A stretch of 61,428 bases of DNA from Oligoflexus sp. (GTDB taxonomy: Bacteria; Bdellovibrionota_B; Oligoflexia; Oligoflexales; Oligoflexaceae): the NCBI RefSeq assembly GCF_035712445.1, contig NZ_DASTAT010000142.1, positions 1 to 61,428 on the forward strand, in the 5' to 3' direction. How positions within the stretch are numbered: position 1 is the stretch's first letter; each line of letters starts with the position of its first letter. This document shows, piece after piece, positions 1 through 7,338 of the stretch. The notes below the pieces were generated by a model that worked only from the letters and a program-made list of their open reading frames with translations, was not told where the DNA came from and ran no database searches. Position numbers and translations under genes: made by a program.

Positions 1-132
1 GTTGATGATGATGGAGTGCGAGAAATCTATCGCATTACATCCGAATACAAAGAGAAGATTCATGAGGTTCTGGATAAACGAAAAGGCAACAATGTTATCG
101 TCGGTTCGCTTATCGCCGGGCCAGTGGAGTGA
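1..132 (+). CDS. 3' end of a gene cut by the window edge, regulator-like
   Basis: The first 43 codons are open in frame 1 and stop with TGA at 130-132, so this is the C-terminus of a gene that begins outside the window. The tail (VDDDGVREIYRI at its start, ending GPVE) can be aligned without gaps to the last about 41 residues of the protein at 17625-18338, sharing an RE pair, an HE pair, a Gly and two Ile at matching places. That similarity is weak but gains weight because both genes are followed within a few bases by a small exported GG/NPP protein. The next gene starts 4 bases after this stop and its ribosome binding site lies inside this coding end, so translation is probably coupled. Confidence 0.6.
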   Translation, partial: VDDDGVREIYRITSEYKEKIHEVLDKRKGNNVIVGSLIAGPVE

Positions 133-136
133 TACG

Positions 137-580
137 ATGAAAAAAACATTACTGACTATAGTGCTTGCCTCATCTGAAGCTTTTGGAGGGAGCGGAATGA
201 GTGGCGGCACCCCTCCAGCCATCAAGGATTTGGAACAGATTCTTAATCTCAGTCCCGAGCTTGATGGTGGTCTTTATGATTTGAAGGGCGATCTCGGCCT
301 TCTCACTAAAACAAAGCTTCAGCCGCATATCCTGGTGAGCGCGGGTTCAATCGGCAGCGGAACTTCCTCTTCGGAATTTGATGCTGGTACCGGCGGCGTA
401 AATCCTCCAGTACTTAGATTCTCCCCCGAAGACATTCGCATCCTCCGTGACTGGAAAAAACCCGTCGGGACAGTTGGGCCAAGTGGCGGCAACCTTTCTT
501 ACGAAGTCAGCGAAGGCGATACGCTTGATTCAGTGATTCTCAAAGACCGCAGAATGCTGATCCGGGAAGCCACACGATAA
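137..580 (+). CDS. Small exported glycine-rich protein with GG/NPP motifs
   Basis: A 147-residue protein of unknown function. The start at 137 is chosen over an in-frame upstream ATG run because GGAG at 125-128 sits 8 bases ahead and a typical signal peptide follows (MKKTLLTIVLASSEAFG). Just after the likely cleavage site comes GGSGMSGGTPPAI, and near residue 90 a second copy, GTGGVNPPVL. The C-terminus has a PSGGNLSYEV stretch resembling PGSGYSYMV in the protein at 18346-18798. Both proteins follow an upstream gene that appears related, so they look like two members of one family. It is probably periplasmic or surface exposed. A hairpin with a T-run follows at 594-623. Confidence 0.7.
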   Translation: MKKTLLTIVLASSEAFGGSGMSGGTPPAIKDLEQILNLSPELDGGLYDLKGDLGLLTKTKLQPHILVSAGSIGSGTSSSEFDAGTGGVNPPVLRFSPEDIRILRDWKKPVGTVGPSGGNLSYEVSEGDTLDSVILKDRRMLIREATR

Positions 581-593
581 ATCAGATTAGAGG

Positions 594-623
594 GCAGGCA
601 GGCTTTCAAACCTGCTCTTTTTT
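594..623 (+). terminator. Rho-independent terminator after the first GG/NPP gene
   Basis: A stem of GCAGG (598-602) and CCTGC (611-615) around an 8-base loop is followed directly by TCTTTTTT. It ends transcription of the rightward gene ending at 580. Confidence 0.65.
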
Positions 624-710
624 GTCCAAACTGCAAGCAGGTCCAACCTTACACTGCAGCATTCCGAAACTCACTTAGGGCTGCGGACAGTCCATTACAG
701 CGGCCACTGA

Positions 711-890
711 TTACAAGGCAAACACATTGCTGATCAGTTTGGCTTTCAAACTATACTGATTTTCCATTCGCGCAATGATCTTCTCGCAAAACAAAGGCTC
801 AATTTCGACGCCGAACGCCTCACGGCCTGCTTCCTGAGCGGCTGCGAAGATCACTCCTGAGCCGGCGAACGGGTCATAATTCACATCCCG
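711..890 (-). pseudogene. C-terminal relic of an orphan DNA methyltransferase
   Basis: Read leftward, this stretch encodes about 60 residues that match the C-terminus of the intact methyltransferase at 5774-6547. It keeps the motif DPFAGSGVIFAAAQE, then GVEIEPLFCEKIIARM, and ends at its own TAA (711-713). Homology stops abruptly near 890, so the DPPY half of the enzyme is missing and the fragment cannot be active. The reading frame is still open and the protein is only modestly diverged, so the loss is fairly recent or the fragment was acquired by recombination. It is one of three gene relics in the first 5.4 kb. Confidence 0.88.
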
Positions 891-1132
891 CCTAATCGGA
901 CCTTCTATACGCTAAGGTTTTCTACCCGAAAGCGGATATATTCTGATTTAATTATTACCGAACTAAATCATCTACCTAAGTTTAAAACCTTCCTTTGGCC
1001 AATAAGCTACAAGTTTAATGAGGTTAATATTTATTAAATCAAGATTTGGCGCTAAGCATTCGATAAGACCTGAAACCTCCATAAGCACATGGTTTCTCTA
1101 GAGGAGTCGTATTCTGTGTAACTGGAGGCGTA
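891..1132. other. AT-rich upstream region of the secreted 844-residue protein
   Basis: No reading frame here looks real. The stretch is markedly more AT-rich than its surroundings, notably around 935-1040, and probably holds the promoter of the gene at 1133. I could not settle on a single -35/-10 pair. Confidence 0.4.
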
Positions 1133-3667
1133 ATGCGTCAGCTTTTTGTTCCAAGGGTACAACGTCTTAATTTACTACGCGCCGTAATATTTAGCTTCGG
1201 CATTCTTTGTTTAAATCCGAATACAGTTCATGCACGAGACTGCGGCCCCCCTGGTCAAATCTATGTTGATTGGGATGATGATGGTGCAGTCGAAAAAGAG
1301 CCTACATACACTTATAGTCCTAATCCACTTAATAATTGCGCTGATGTAAACGCACCTCGCCACTGGGCTATTGCTGTGGAAGAAAGAGAAGCGTCAACAC
1401 TGACGGATTGGGAATTCTTTGATTGCGCCCCTGGAGATCCGACGAAATATGTCAGTACCTATACATATGGAAACGATGCGGACGGTGACGGTTATCCATA
1501 TCCACTCACAGGACCTACCCAATTCTGTACGGGACCAAGCCAAACAACGCCGGGTGTTTATGGATGGGAAGGCAGAGGATTCATTAACTCAGAGGACCCC
1601 TTCCCACTTGAAGACGACTTACCATTTGCACCTACAGTCTACAAGGATACAGATGGTGATGGCGCCGTAGATAGCTTTACTTCTATTATATGGAGCCTGG
1701 ATCCGGACATTCTTTCCGGAAAAGCGAAATACGTTGCACCATATGATTATGTGTGGGGAGAAGGATCCGTATTACTTTCGGCAACTCAACGCACAGTTGA
1801 GATTGATTGCGATCCGCTTGACCCACAGTGGACTAGACCTGATCCAATTACAGGTGAGTGCATGCGGGATGAAGATAAGGACGGCGTGCCAGACGGCGTT
1901 GATAAATGCAGTGATCCCAATGACCCTCAAGACAAGGACTATGTTTACGACAGTAAGTATGAAATTGCAGAGAGAAGGGGATGCCCTGCTTGCCCTGAAC
2001 TTTACACCTCAGGTGGAGTTCATTCGATTATCTACGCAAAGGAAGCTTTCATGGCCACTTCTCTGGCACAGTATCATGCTGACCAGAGCCAACCCTTTGA
2101 TGTCATATTCGCTCCAAGCTGCCCGAGTAATACTGCGTTCAAAATAAAAGTTAAGGACGTTTCCAAGGCAGCAAAAGTTGATCATTTCAACTGGTGGCAA
2201 AGTATGCGATTCACAGACGCAGATGTTTATGAGTTTCCAGATAGTTATGAGAGCGCGCTTGTGACCGCGATTGTGAAAAAAGAGCCTCTGGACATTTCGC
2301 AAGGAACTTTGGAGAGTTTTAGAGCTGCCACGACTGATGGCTGGGCTCAGGACATGGGCGAAAACATGGTAAATCGGTTTAACGTCGCCATAAAGCGGAA
2401 GCCGGATGCTAATGGACGATATCAATTCAGCCCATTCTCCAAGCAGATCGGGTGCTCAGACGGCCCGCTGGATAGGTTTCCATACTACTATAATGAAGGG
2501 GGCGCTTGCTCGTGGGAAAACCGGTTTATAGATGAAAACAAGAACTTCGTCGAACGCTCCAAAGGGTTCGGTTTTCACTTCTCGGATACTCCAACTCTGA
2601 CGGAAGGTTTTGTCAGTGAAACCAATCGCATGCATTTTTTTGTGAGACTCGCAGGGGTTGCGGCCAACGGGCGTTTCGTCAATTTCCATGTTGGAACTGA
2701 TTGGTCCTCCTGGCACACAAATTCTGTAGCTCCGGGACGTTTCAATATCACAGCGGGAAATGCGAATAATCTCGGCCCTCTGACAGAGGAGCGCCTATCT
2801 CGCATGTCCAGCGAGGGGATCATAGGTATTGGGCAACTGCATGCCCCGAATTACCTCGGTCGGAATCCTTCGTCTTTGGAGACGCTTCAGTTTATGAGTG
2901 ATAGCGGTTTCACTGTACGCAATGTCTCCTTTGAATTCAGTGATTCAGTAGAAAAAGACTTGGTCATACGCCAAACACCGGAGCCGTTTGTTATGTCCAC
3001 GTCCGGATACGTAGACATAGTGGTGTCTCTCGGCAAAGCTGCGTCTTGTAGCGAGTTGTCGCACGGGTCGACAACGACACGCACACTTTACTTAACCTCA
3101 AATGTTCCGTTCGGTTCAAGTTGTGAGACACAGAGGGAAATCCAGACCGGGACCTGCCACAATGGCAACATCAGCTGGACAGGAACCGCCAGCTTTGAAA
3201 CATGTTCGGTCAATGCACCGCTTGCATGTGGGAATATTCCTCACGGGGTGCAAACCACACAAATCCGGTATGAAAGTGCGACCGTTCCATTCGGAAGCAG
3301 CTGTGATACCGTAAAGGAAACGCAAACTGCAACTTGTTACAATGGAACTTTGATATTCGACGGAACTTTTACTTATGAGAGTTGCACAATTATGCCTTCA
3401 CCTATAGGCCAGTGCATTAAATCAAAGACACATGTTTGCAAAGCAAATCTTTTTGAAGTGGATTCATGCAGGATACCAGGGAAGATCGTAGAAGCGAAAG
3501 TCATCGACACTTACAAAAATTCGCACTGCCGTCCCGAGCCTGCAAACCTAAAGTGGTGGCAGATTCTGGAGCGATTTGACACTTATAAAATTGAAGGTGA
3601 TTCAATAAAAGCCCAGCTTGGTTGCCAGGCAAAATTCAATGTGAAGTATATTGGGAGCTGCAAGTGA
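1133..3667 (+). CDS. Large secreted protein with calcium-binding motifs and paired Cys-rich repeats
   Basis: An 844-residue exported protein of unknown function. GGAGG at 1123-1127 fixes the start. A signal peptide covers about residues 1-34. Four Asp-rich loops of the thrombospondin type 3/EF-hand-like kind are visible: DWDDDGAVE (near 46), DADGDGYP (near 115), DTDGDGAVD (near 172) and DEDKDGVPDGVDKC (near 246). The middle part is unrecognised. Two tandem repeats near residues 657 and 717 begin VPFGSSC and carry three spaced cysteines each. The end, FNVKYIGSCK, recurs as a relic at 5271-5328, so a second copy once existed nearby. The stop overlaps the start of the next gene by 4 bases (GTGA). 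Probably a surface or extracellular adhesin-like protein; that role is inference. Confidence 0.8.
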   Translation: MRQLFVPRVQRLNLLRAVIFSFGILCLNPNTVHARDCGPPGQIYVDWDDDGAVEKEPTYTYSPNPLNNCADVNAPRHWAIAVEEREASTLTDWEFFDCAPGDPTKYVSTYTYGNDADGDGYPYPLTGPTQFCTGPSQTTPGVYGWEGRGFINSEDPFPLEDDLPFAPTVYKDTDGDGAVDSFTSIIWSLDPDILSGKAKYVAPYDYVWGEGSVLLSATQRTVEIDCDPLDPQWTRPDPITGECMRDEDKDGVPDGVDKCSDPNDPQDKDYVYDSKYEIAERRGCPACPELYTSGGVHSIIYAKEAFMATSLAQYHADQSQPFDVIFAPSCPSNTAFKIKVKDVSKAAKVDHFNWWQSMRFTDADVYEFPDSYESALVTAIVKKEPLDISQGTLESFRAATTDGWAQDMGENMVNRFNVAIKRKPDANGRYQFSPFSKQIGCSDGPLDRFPYYYNEGGACSWENRFIDENKNFVERSKGFGFHFSDTPTLTEGFVSETNRMHFFVRLAGVAANGRFVNFHVGTDWSSWHTNSVAPGRFNITAGNANNLGPLTEERLSRMSSEGIIGIGQLHAPNYLGRNPSSLETLQFMSDSGFTVRNVSFEFSDSVEKDLVIRQTPEPFVMSTSGYVDIVVSLGKAASCSELSHGSTTTRTLYLTSNVPFGSSCETQREIQTGTCHNGNISWTGTASFETCSVNAPLACGNIPHGVQTTQIRYESATVPFGSSCDTVKETQTATCYNGTLIFDGTFTYESCTIMPSPIGQCIKSKTHVCKANLFEVDSCRIPGKIVEAKVIDTYKNSHCRPEPANLKWWQILERFDTYKIEGDSIKAQLGCQAKFNVKYIGSCK

Positions 3668-4461
3668 GATTCTTGATTCCGTTGGTTCTGACCTTGTTGT
3701 GTGGCTCAGTTGCCATTTCAGGCGTATTGTGGCCAGGGCCAGACGGAACGTTACCAAAGCTGGACGAGCATGAAGTCATCTTCCTTGGCGAATTGACGAA
3801 AGTCGAATCGAAGACGGAAGACTGTGAAAAACCGACTCTTTGCCGTTATGATTACAGCTTTCGTGTTCTCAAAGTGTACAAGGGGAAGATTGGGACTGAG
3901 GCCGTATTGAGCCTCAACCAGTACACGAGCCCCGTAACTCCTCCGCTTGAATCTATCCACGGGACCTATCTCATGTACGCAAACTATAAGGACACAAAAT
4001 CGGGAAAGCGGCTCTTTTTCGATAGGACACCAACTAGTCCCAGCTTCATCTATACTCGAATACCGGTTCAGGACTGGGGCCCCAGTCTTCCCAGTTTTGA
4101 TGACCTGCGTTTGTTTTGGAAGTCAAACCTAAGCCGCTGGGTGAACACAAGAGCTGTCAAAGTCAACGAACCCCAGAAGCTCGTAAAGATAACACGAGAT
4201 GAGGTGCTACGAGTTATCGTGCTCAATCGACCCAAACTCATTCCTTGTTACGGGGAGGCTCTAGCTCCCCTCAAATCGGGCCAGGTGGCGTTGCAGTACA
4301 GGGTATCCAGTGAAGGAAAAGTTCTAAGCGTGCAGCCAGCGATTGGTACGAAAATTCCCCAAACCGACCGGGCAAAGCACTGCTTTCTTGAGGAAACCAA
4401 AGGCTGGGCTTTTCCGCATAAAAGTGCAAAAGAAGCCGAATTTGTGATCATTTTTGAGTAG
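3664..4461 (+). CDS. Exported protein with NTR/TIMP-like and AgmX/PglI-type C-terminal domains
   Basis: A 265-residue protein. The GTG at 3664 is chosen because it overlaps the upstream stop, has GGGAG 6 bases ahead, and gives a clean signal peptide (VRFLIPLVLTLLCGS). Residues of about 30-140 look like the TIMP/NTR-like fold seen in bacterial secreted proteins: a VIFLGELTKV strand, YSFRVLKVYKGK, then GTYLMYA. The last about 90 residues resemble the AgmX/PglI C-terminal domain: an IPCYGEAL Cys-containing helix, GQVALQYRVSSEGKV strands, then a second Cys before a WAFP-type segment. In Myxococcus that domain belongs to gliding and TonB-like envelope machinery. It is coupled to the 844-residue protein, so the two probably act together at the envelope. 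Confidence 0.72.
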   Translation: MRFLIPLVLTLLCGSVAISGVLWPGPDGTLPKLDEHEVIFLGELTKVESKTEDCEKPTLCRYDYSFRVLKVYKGKIGTEAVLSLNQYTSPVTPPLESIHGTYLMYANYKDTKSGKRLFFDRTPTSPSFIYTRIPVQDWGPSLPSFDDLRLFWKSNLSRWVNTRAVKVNEPQKLVKITRDEVLRVIVLNRPKLIPCYGEALAPLKSGQVALQYRVSSEGKVLSVQPAIGTKIPQTDRAKHCFLEETKGWAFPHKSAKEAEFVIIFE

Positions 4462-4714
4462 TGTCTGCAATTGGAGTGGCTTTTCTACGTGGCGTTAGGC
4501 TTTGAGTAGAGTTGAATGGGCTTCTGTGTTGGGTGAATCCGCTCGCATTGCAGGAGCACTCGACTTCACAAACGGTATTTTAACTATTCACAAGATACTG
4601 AACGAAGCTAAAATAGTGTCGGGGTCAATACCGGAGATATATTTCCAAACCCAACTCCATCAGGCTTGCAACGATCGTTGTTGAACTCTGCTGTGCTGCA
4701 AGGCATAAAAACAT
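4462..4714. other. Gene-free spacer
   Basis: A 60-codon frame at 4502-4684 has no plausible ribosome binding site, signal or motif, and I do not accept it. No clear hairpin or promoter was found. Confidence 0.35.
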
Positions 4715-5029
4715 ATGGAGTCGATAAATAACTGTGTTAAAAAAAAGTATCCTTTCATAATTGTCTTTGCATTTGTGTCTCTACTGGGCTGGATATTCGT
4801 TAATTGCGAGTCTAGAATTGTGATTATAAAAGAGACAAAACTAATGTCACAGCCTGTTCCAGATGGGCTCAAACCCGACAACTCTGTGGTTGAAGTCCTA
4901 AGTGAAGGTACAGAGGCTACGATCTTGGAAGAGAACTCGACAAAAGAATGGCTTATCCTAAAGATTAAAACTGTGAATGGAACGCAGGGTTACATCTTCG
5001 GCGACGTTCACTATCGGCGAGTTAAATAA
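4715..5029 (+). CDS. Small membrane-anchored protein with an SH3-like fold
   Basis: A 104-residue protein. A single hydrophobic segment at about residues 13-30 (YPFIIVFAFVSLLGWIFV) acts as a signal anchor or uncleaved signal. The rest resembles a bacterial SH3 domain: KLMSQPVPDG, then VVEVLSEGTEATILEE, then WLILKIKTVNGTQGYIFGD. Such domains bind peptidoglycan or other wall ligands in exported proteins. The Cys after the hydrophobic stretch (FVNC) lacks a small residue at -1, so lipoprotein processing is doubtful. The ribosome binding site is weak. A terminator follows at 5047-5073. Confidence 0.6.
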   Translation: MESINNCVKKKYPFIIVFAFVSLLGWIFVNCESRIVIIKETKLMSQPVPDGLKPDNSVVEVLSEGTEATILEENSTKEWLILKIKTVNGTQGYIFGDVHYRRVK

Positions 5030-5046
5030 ATCTTCTAACTGGAAGG

Positions 5047-5073
5047 AGGGGATCGCTTATGCGTCCCTCTTTT
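5047..5073 (+). terminator. Terminator, one of two related copies
   Basis: A GAGGGGATCGC arm pairs with GCGTCCCTC and runs into TTTT. Its sequence and position match the hairpin at 6657-6684: each lies just before the 3' end of a copy of the same leftward phage-like gene. It ends the rightward gene stopping at 5029. Confidence 0.6.
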
Positions 5074-5109
5074 GTGCAGCTATCTGGAATCGATCGCGTA
5101 GCTCTCTCG

Positions 5110-5246
5110 ATTCCAAATAGGAGCTATCTAGTTCACCGTTATCGTAGTAGCGGTCAAAGTATTCATCGAACCGCCTTTACACCTGCTCTCTGAATTGACA
5201 GCGAGCCGGCGTAGATTTTTTATCCATGAGCAAATAGAGAATCCAA
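5110..5246 (-). pseudogene. C-terminal relic of the 6718-7320 phage-like gene
   Basis: Read leftward, this encodes ILYLLMDKKSTPARCQF, then REQV followed by an in-frame TAA, then YFDRYYDNGELDSS. The intact gene at 6718-7320 ends ILYLLKDKKTTLARWRF, SEQV, YFDRYYDADELHSS. The internal stop and the missing first two-thirds make it a dead copy. DNA similarity continues through the adjoining terminator, so a block of about 200 bp was duplicated as a unit. Confidence 0.85.
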
Positions 5247-5270
5247 TTTTACGGGTTGCCCCGCATCTAG

Positions 5271-5328
5271 GAGGGCGCTGCTTGTGATACCGAGTTTAAA
5301 GTGAAGTATATCGGAAATTGCAAATAAT
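5271..5328 (+). pseudogene. C-terminal relic of a paralogue of the 844-residue secreted protein
   Basis: In one frame the stretch between stops reads EGAACDTEFKVKYIGNCK and then TAA. The intact protein at 1133-3667 ends LGCQAKFNVKYIGSCK. The shared Cys, KF/EF, VKYIG and CK at the same spacing and the shared stop position show that this is the tail of a lost paralogue. It sits just upstream of a small exported protein gene, as the intact copy does. Confidence 0.75.
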
Positions 5329-5362
5329 CGTTAGATCATCAGTAACAGTGAGGCTGCAAAAA

Positions 5363-5752
5363 ATGTGGGTATATTTAAGGGCTCTCGTCTTGGTAACAAT
5401 GATTTATGGAAGTTTTACAGTTTTGCCCTTCCGAGCCCTGGGTGGATCTGCTGTTGCCTCAAAGGTTACGTTAGCGAAAAATTTGGATGTTAAACCACCG
5501 CTTGGTGGGAAAGGGGGCTCCTTGGGAATGGATAAGCCCATGGAGTGGGTTCCCCCTTTGGAAGGCAAGGATCCAAATGATCCTGCCGTTATCGAGGAAT
5601 TCATAGCTGGCTCAGGATTCTCAATCAAGATAGTCGGGTATAAAGCCAGCAGCACTGTAAAAAAGGGAGCCATTGTCTCTCAAGTGCCTAAGCCCTACTC
5701 TGAGGTTAAAAAGCCTGGAAAAATTGAAGTGATCATCTCAACAGGTCCTTAA
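5363..5752 (+). CDS. Small exported protein with one PASTA-like domain
   Basis: A 129-residue protein. The ATG at 5363 is preferred because a signal peptide follows (MWVYLRALVLVTMIYGS). After a Gly/Pro-rich linker (PPLGGKGGS), residues of about 80-129 read as a PASTA domain: IKIVGYKASSTVKKGAIVSQ, then a P..YSEV turn, a KKPGKIEVIIS strand and a terminal STGP. PASTA domains bind peptidoglycan fragments or beta-lactams and usually occur in Ser/Thr kinases and penicillin-binding proteins; here the domain is alone and exported. The gene converges on the methyltransferase at 5774 and follows a relic of the 844-residue protein. Confidence 0.75.
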   Translation: MWVYLRALVLVTMIYGSFTVLPFRALGGSAVASKVTLAKNLDVKPPLGGKGGSLGMDKPMEWVPPLEGKDPNDPAVIEEFIAGSGFSIKIVGYKASSTVKKGAIVSQVPKPYSEVKKPGKIEVIISTGP

Positions 5753-5773
5753 AAAGGCGATTCAGGCTACTGA

Positions 5774-6547
5774 TCAAGCCATCGCACTCGGAACAAATAC
5801 ATTGCCGATCACCCTTGGCTTTAATTGATACTGGCTTTCCATTCGCGCAATTATCTTCTCGCAGAATATGGGCTCAATTTCGACGCCTACCGCTGAACGA
5901 CTGGTCTCCTGAGCGGCCGCGAAGATCACTCCTGAACCAGCGAACGGGTCATAAATCACATCCCCTTTTTCGGTGTGGTTCAGAGTCGGACGTATATAAA
6001 GGTCGATAGGCTTTTGAGTGGGGTGGATGCGATCTTTTCCTGGCGGAATTTCAGCCTCCCAGAGTGTCGTTTGCTTTCGGTCGCCTTTCCAATTTGCGGT
6101 TTCACCAAAGCGAACGGCATAAACGCAGCTTTCGTGCTTCCAATGATATGCAGCCCGACTCAATGTTGCCCGGTTCTTTGCCCAGACAATGACCTGCCTC
6201 GGCTCATAGTCCCCATCGCGAATGGCCTGTAGAGCCACGTCTGTCGCGGTCGAGGCATGCCAAATATAGGCGACCCTGGCCTGGGAGAGATAAAATGCCC
6301 GCGACCAGGACGCGCGATGATCGTTCCGGATCCTGAGTTCTTCCAGAGTCGTCCCCTGAGCGAGGACAGTTGAAGGCTCCTTCCGGTCCCTGACTTTGAA
6401 ATTCACGCCGTAGGGCGGATCAGTAACCATGAGGACGGGTAACCGATCTCCGAATAGTGGCGCAAGCATCGCACGCTCGGAGCTGTCACCGCAAAGGAGA
6501 GTGTGTCGTCCGATTTTAATAAGATCGCCGAACTTGATTTTTTCCAT
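5774..6547 (-). CDS. Orphan phage-type DNA methyltransferase, beta class
   Basis: A 257-residue S-adenosylmethionine-dependent DNA methyltransferase of the N4-cytosine/N6-adenine family. The catalytic TDPPYGV is at residues 42-48 and precedes the cofactor motif DPFAGSG at 200-206, the order of the beta class. HPTQKP at 175-180 is the usual companion motif, and an LLCGDSSE segment at 17-24 is typical of the family. No restriction enzyme or specificity subunit is adjacent, so it is probably an orphan phage enzyme that protects or marks DNA. It is the last gene of the leftward phage-like set. A C-terminal relic of a second copy lies at 711-890. Confidence 0.9.
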   Translation of the reverse strand: MEKIKFGDLIKIGRHTLLCGDSSERAMLAPLFGDRLPVLMVTDPPYGVNFKVRDRKEPSTVLAQGTTLEELRIRNDHRASWSRAFYLSQARVAYIWHASTATDVALQAIRDGDYEPRQVIVWAKNRATLSRAAYHWKHESCVYAVRFGETANWKGDRKQTTLWEAEIPPGKDRIHPTQKPIDLYIRPTLNHTEKGDVIYDPFAGSGVIFAAAQETSRSAVGVEIEPIFCEKIIARMESQYQLKPRVIGNVFVPSAMA

Positions 6548-6656
6548 GGGTGTTCCCTAAGAAGGTGTCCGCTTCCCGTCGATGACAGCTAATGATGTTG
6601 ACATCCATCTGACTTCGCAGGAGTATTGTCGGGACAGCTTGGGAGAGCTGGTGGGA

Positions 6657-6684
6657 GGGATCGCTTCAAAGCGGTCCCTTTTTT
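6657..6684 (+). terminator. Rightward terminator with no rightward gene before it
   Basis: GGGATCGC pairs with GCGGTCCC around TTCAAA and is followed by TTTTTT. It lies between two leftward genes, so it does not fit present transcription. The related copy at 5047-5073 does follow a rightward gene, so this one probably marks where a rightward cargo gene has been lost. Confidence 0.6.
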
Positions 6685-6717
6685 ATGGGCAGCTGTTTGA
6701 GATTGGTCGCCTGGCTT

Positions 6718-7320
6718 TCACGGTCCTAATGAACTATGAAGTTCATCTGCATCGTAGTAGCGATCAAAATACTGATCGACCACGTCCTCCACCTGCTCGC
6801 TGAATCTCCATCGTGCTAGCGTCGTCTTTTTATCCTTGAGAAGATAGAGAATTCTAAGATGCTGACCGCCCCTTACACGCTGAAAAATCCCGTGGTGCGG
6901 ATAGGGCTTCCAGGATGCATATTTAGAGAAGTCAAAAGCGAAGACATCCTTACGGCTGCGCAAGGCATTAGGAAACATCGACCGCGGAATGAGAGACCTG
7001 GTGGTTGGACGGGCCGCTTTTGGGATCGCCACATGCCCCTGGGGCTTCCAGACCTGCCCCTCTTCCTGCTTCAAAAGCCAGGGGTCCGAAGAGAAGACGC
7101 GAGCCCGAAGGGAATCTCGGGTGGCCCGTTCAAACCGTATACCTTTTTGTGCCCAGTTTTTGCGCAAAGTAAAACGAGAAGGCATGTCCGCTTTAAGGGA
7201 TTTACTTGCATGCTGGGCCGTCTGGTTCAAAGCGGCCATAAGACGTCTTGTCTCTTCGATCATTTCCGCCGCAGACCAGTTGCCACTATCATTATCGTCA
7301 ATCACATCGATGATCAGCAT
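6718..7320 (-). CDS. Phage-like hypothetical protein
   Basis: A 200-residue protein that I cannot name with certainty. The N-terminal half has helical segments, then FTLRKNWAQKGIRF, a layout reminiscent of small phage virion or neck-type proteins. The C-terminus is basic and aromatic, ending in an acidic FDRYYDADEL motif. It lies between the protease gene (18-base gap) and the methyltransferase in the leftward set. A relic of its C-terminus with an internal stop lies at 5110-5246, showing that this gene belongs to a duplicated block. Confidence 0.65.
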   Translation of the reverse strand: MLIIDVIDDNDSGNWSAAEMIEETRRLMAALNQTAQHASKSLKADMPSRFTLRKNWAQKGIRFERATRDSLRARVFSSDPWLLKQEEGQVWKPQGHVAIPKAARPTTRSLIPRSMFPNALRSRKDVFAFDFSKYASWKPYPHHGIFQRVRGGQHLRILYLLKDKKTTLARWRFSEQVEDVVDQYFDRYYDADELHSSLGP

Positions 7321-7338
7321 GCAGGTCCCTCGACCAGG

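Noticed and set aside
4502..4684. A 60-codon rightward frame between the NTR/AgmX-like and SH3-like genes
   Set aside because: No ribosome site and no coding character.
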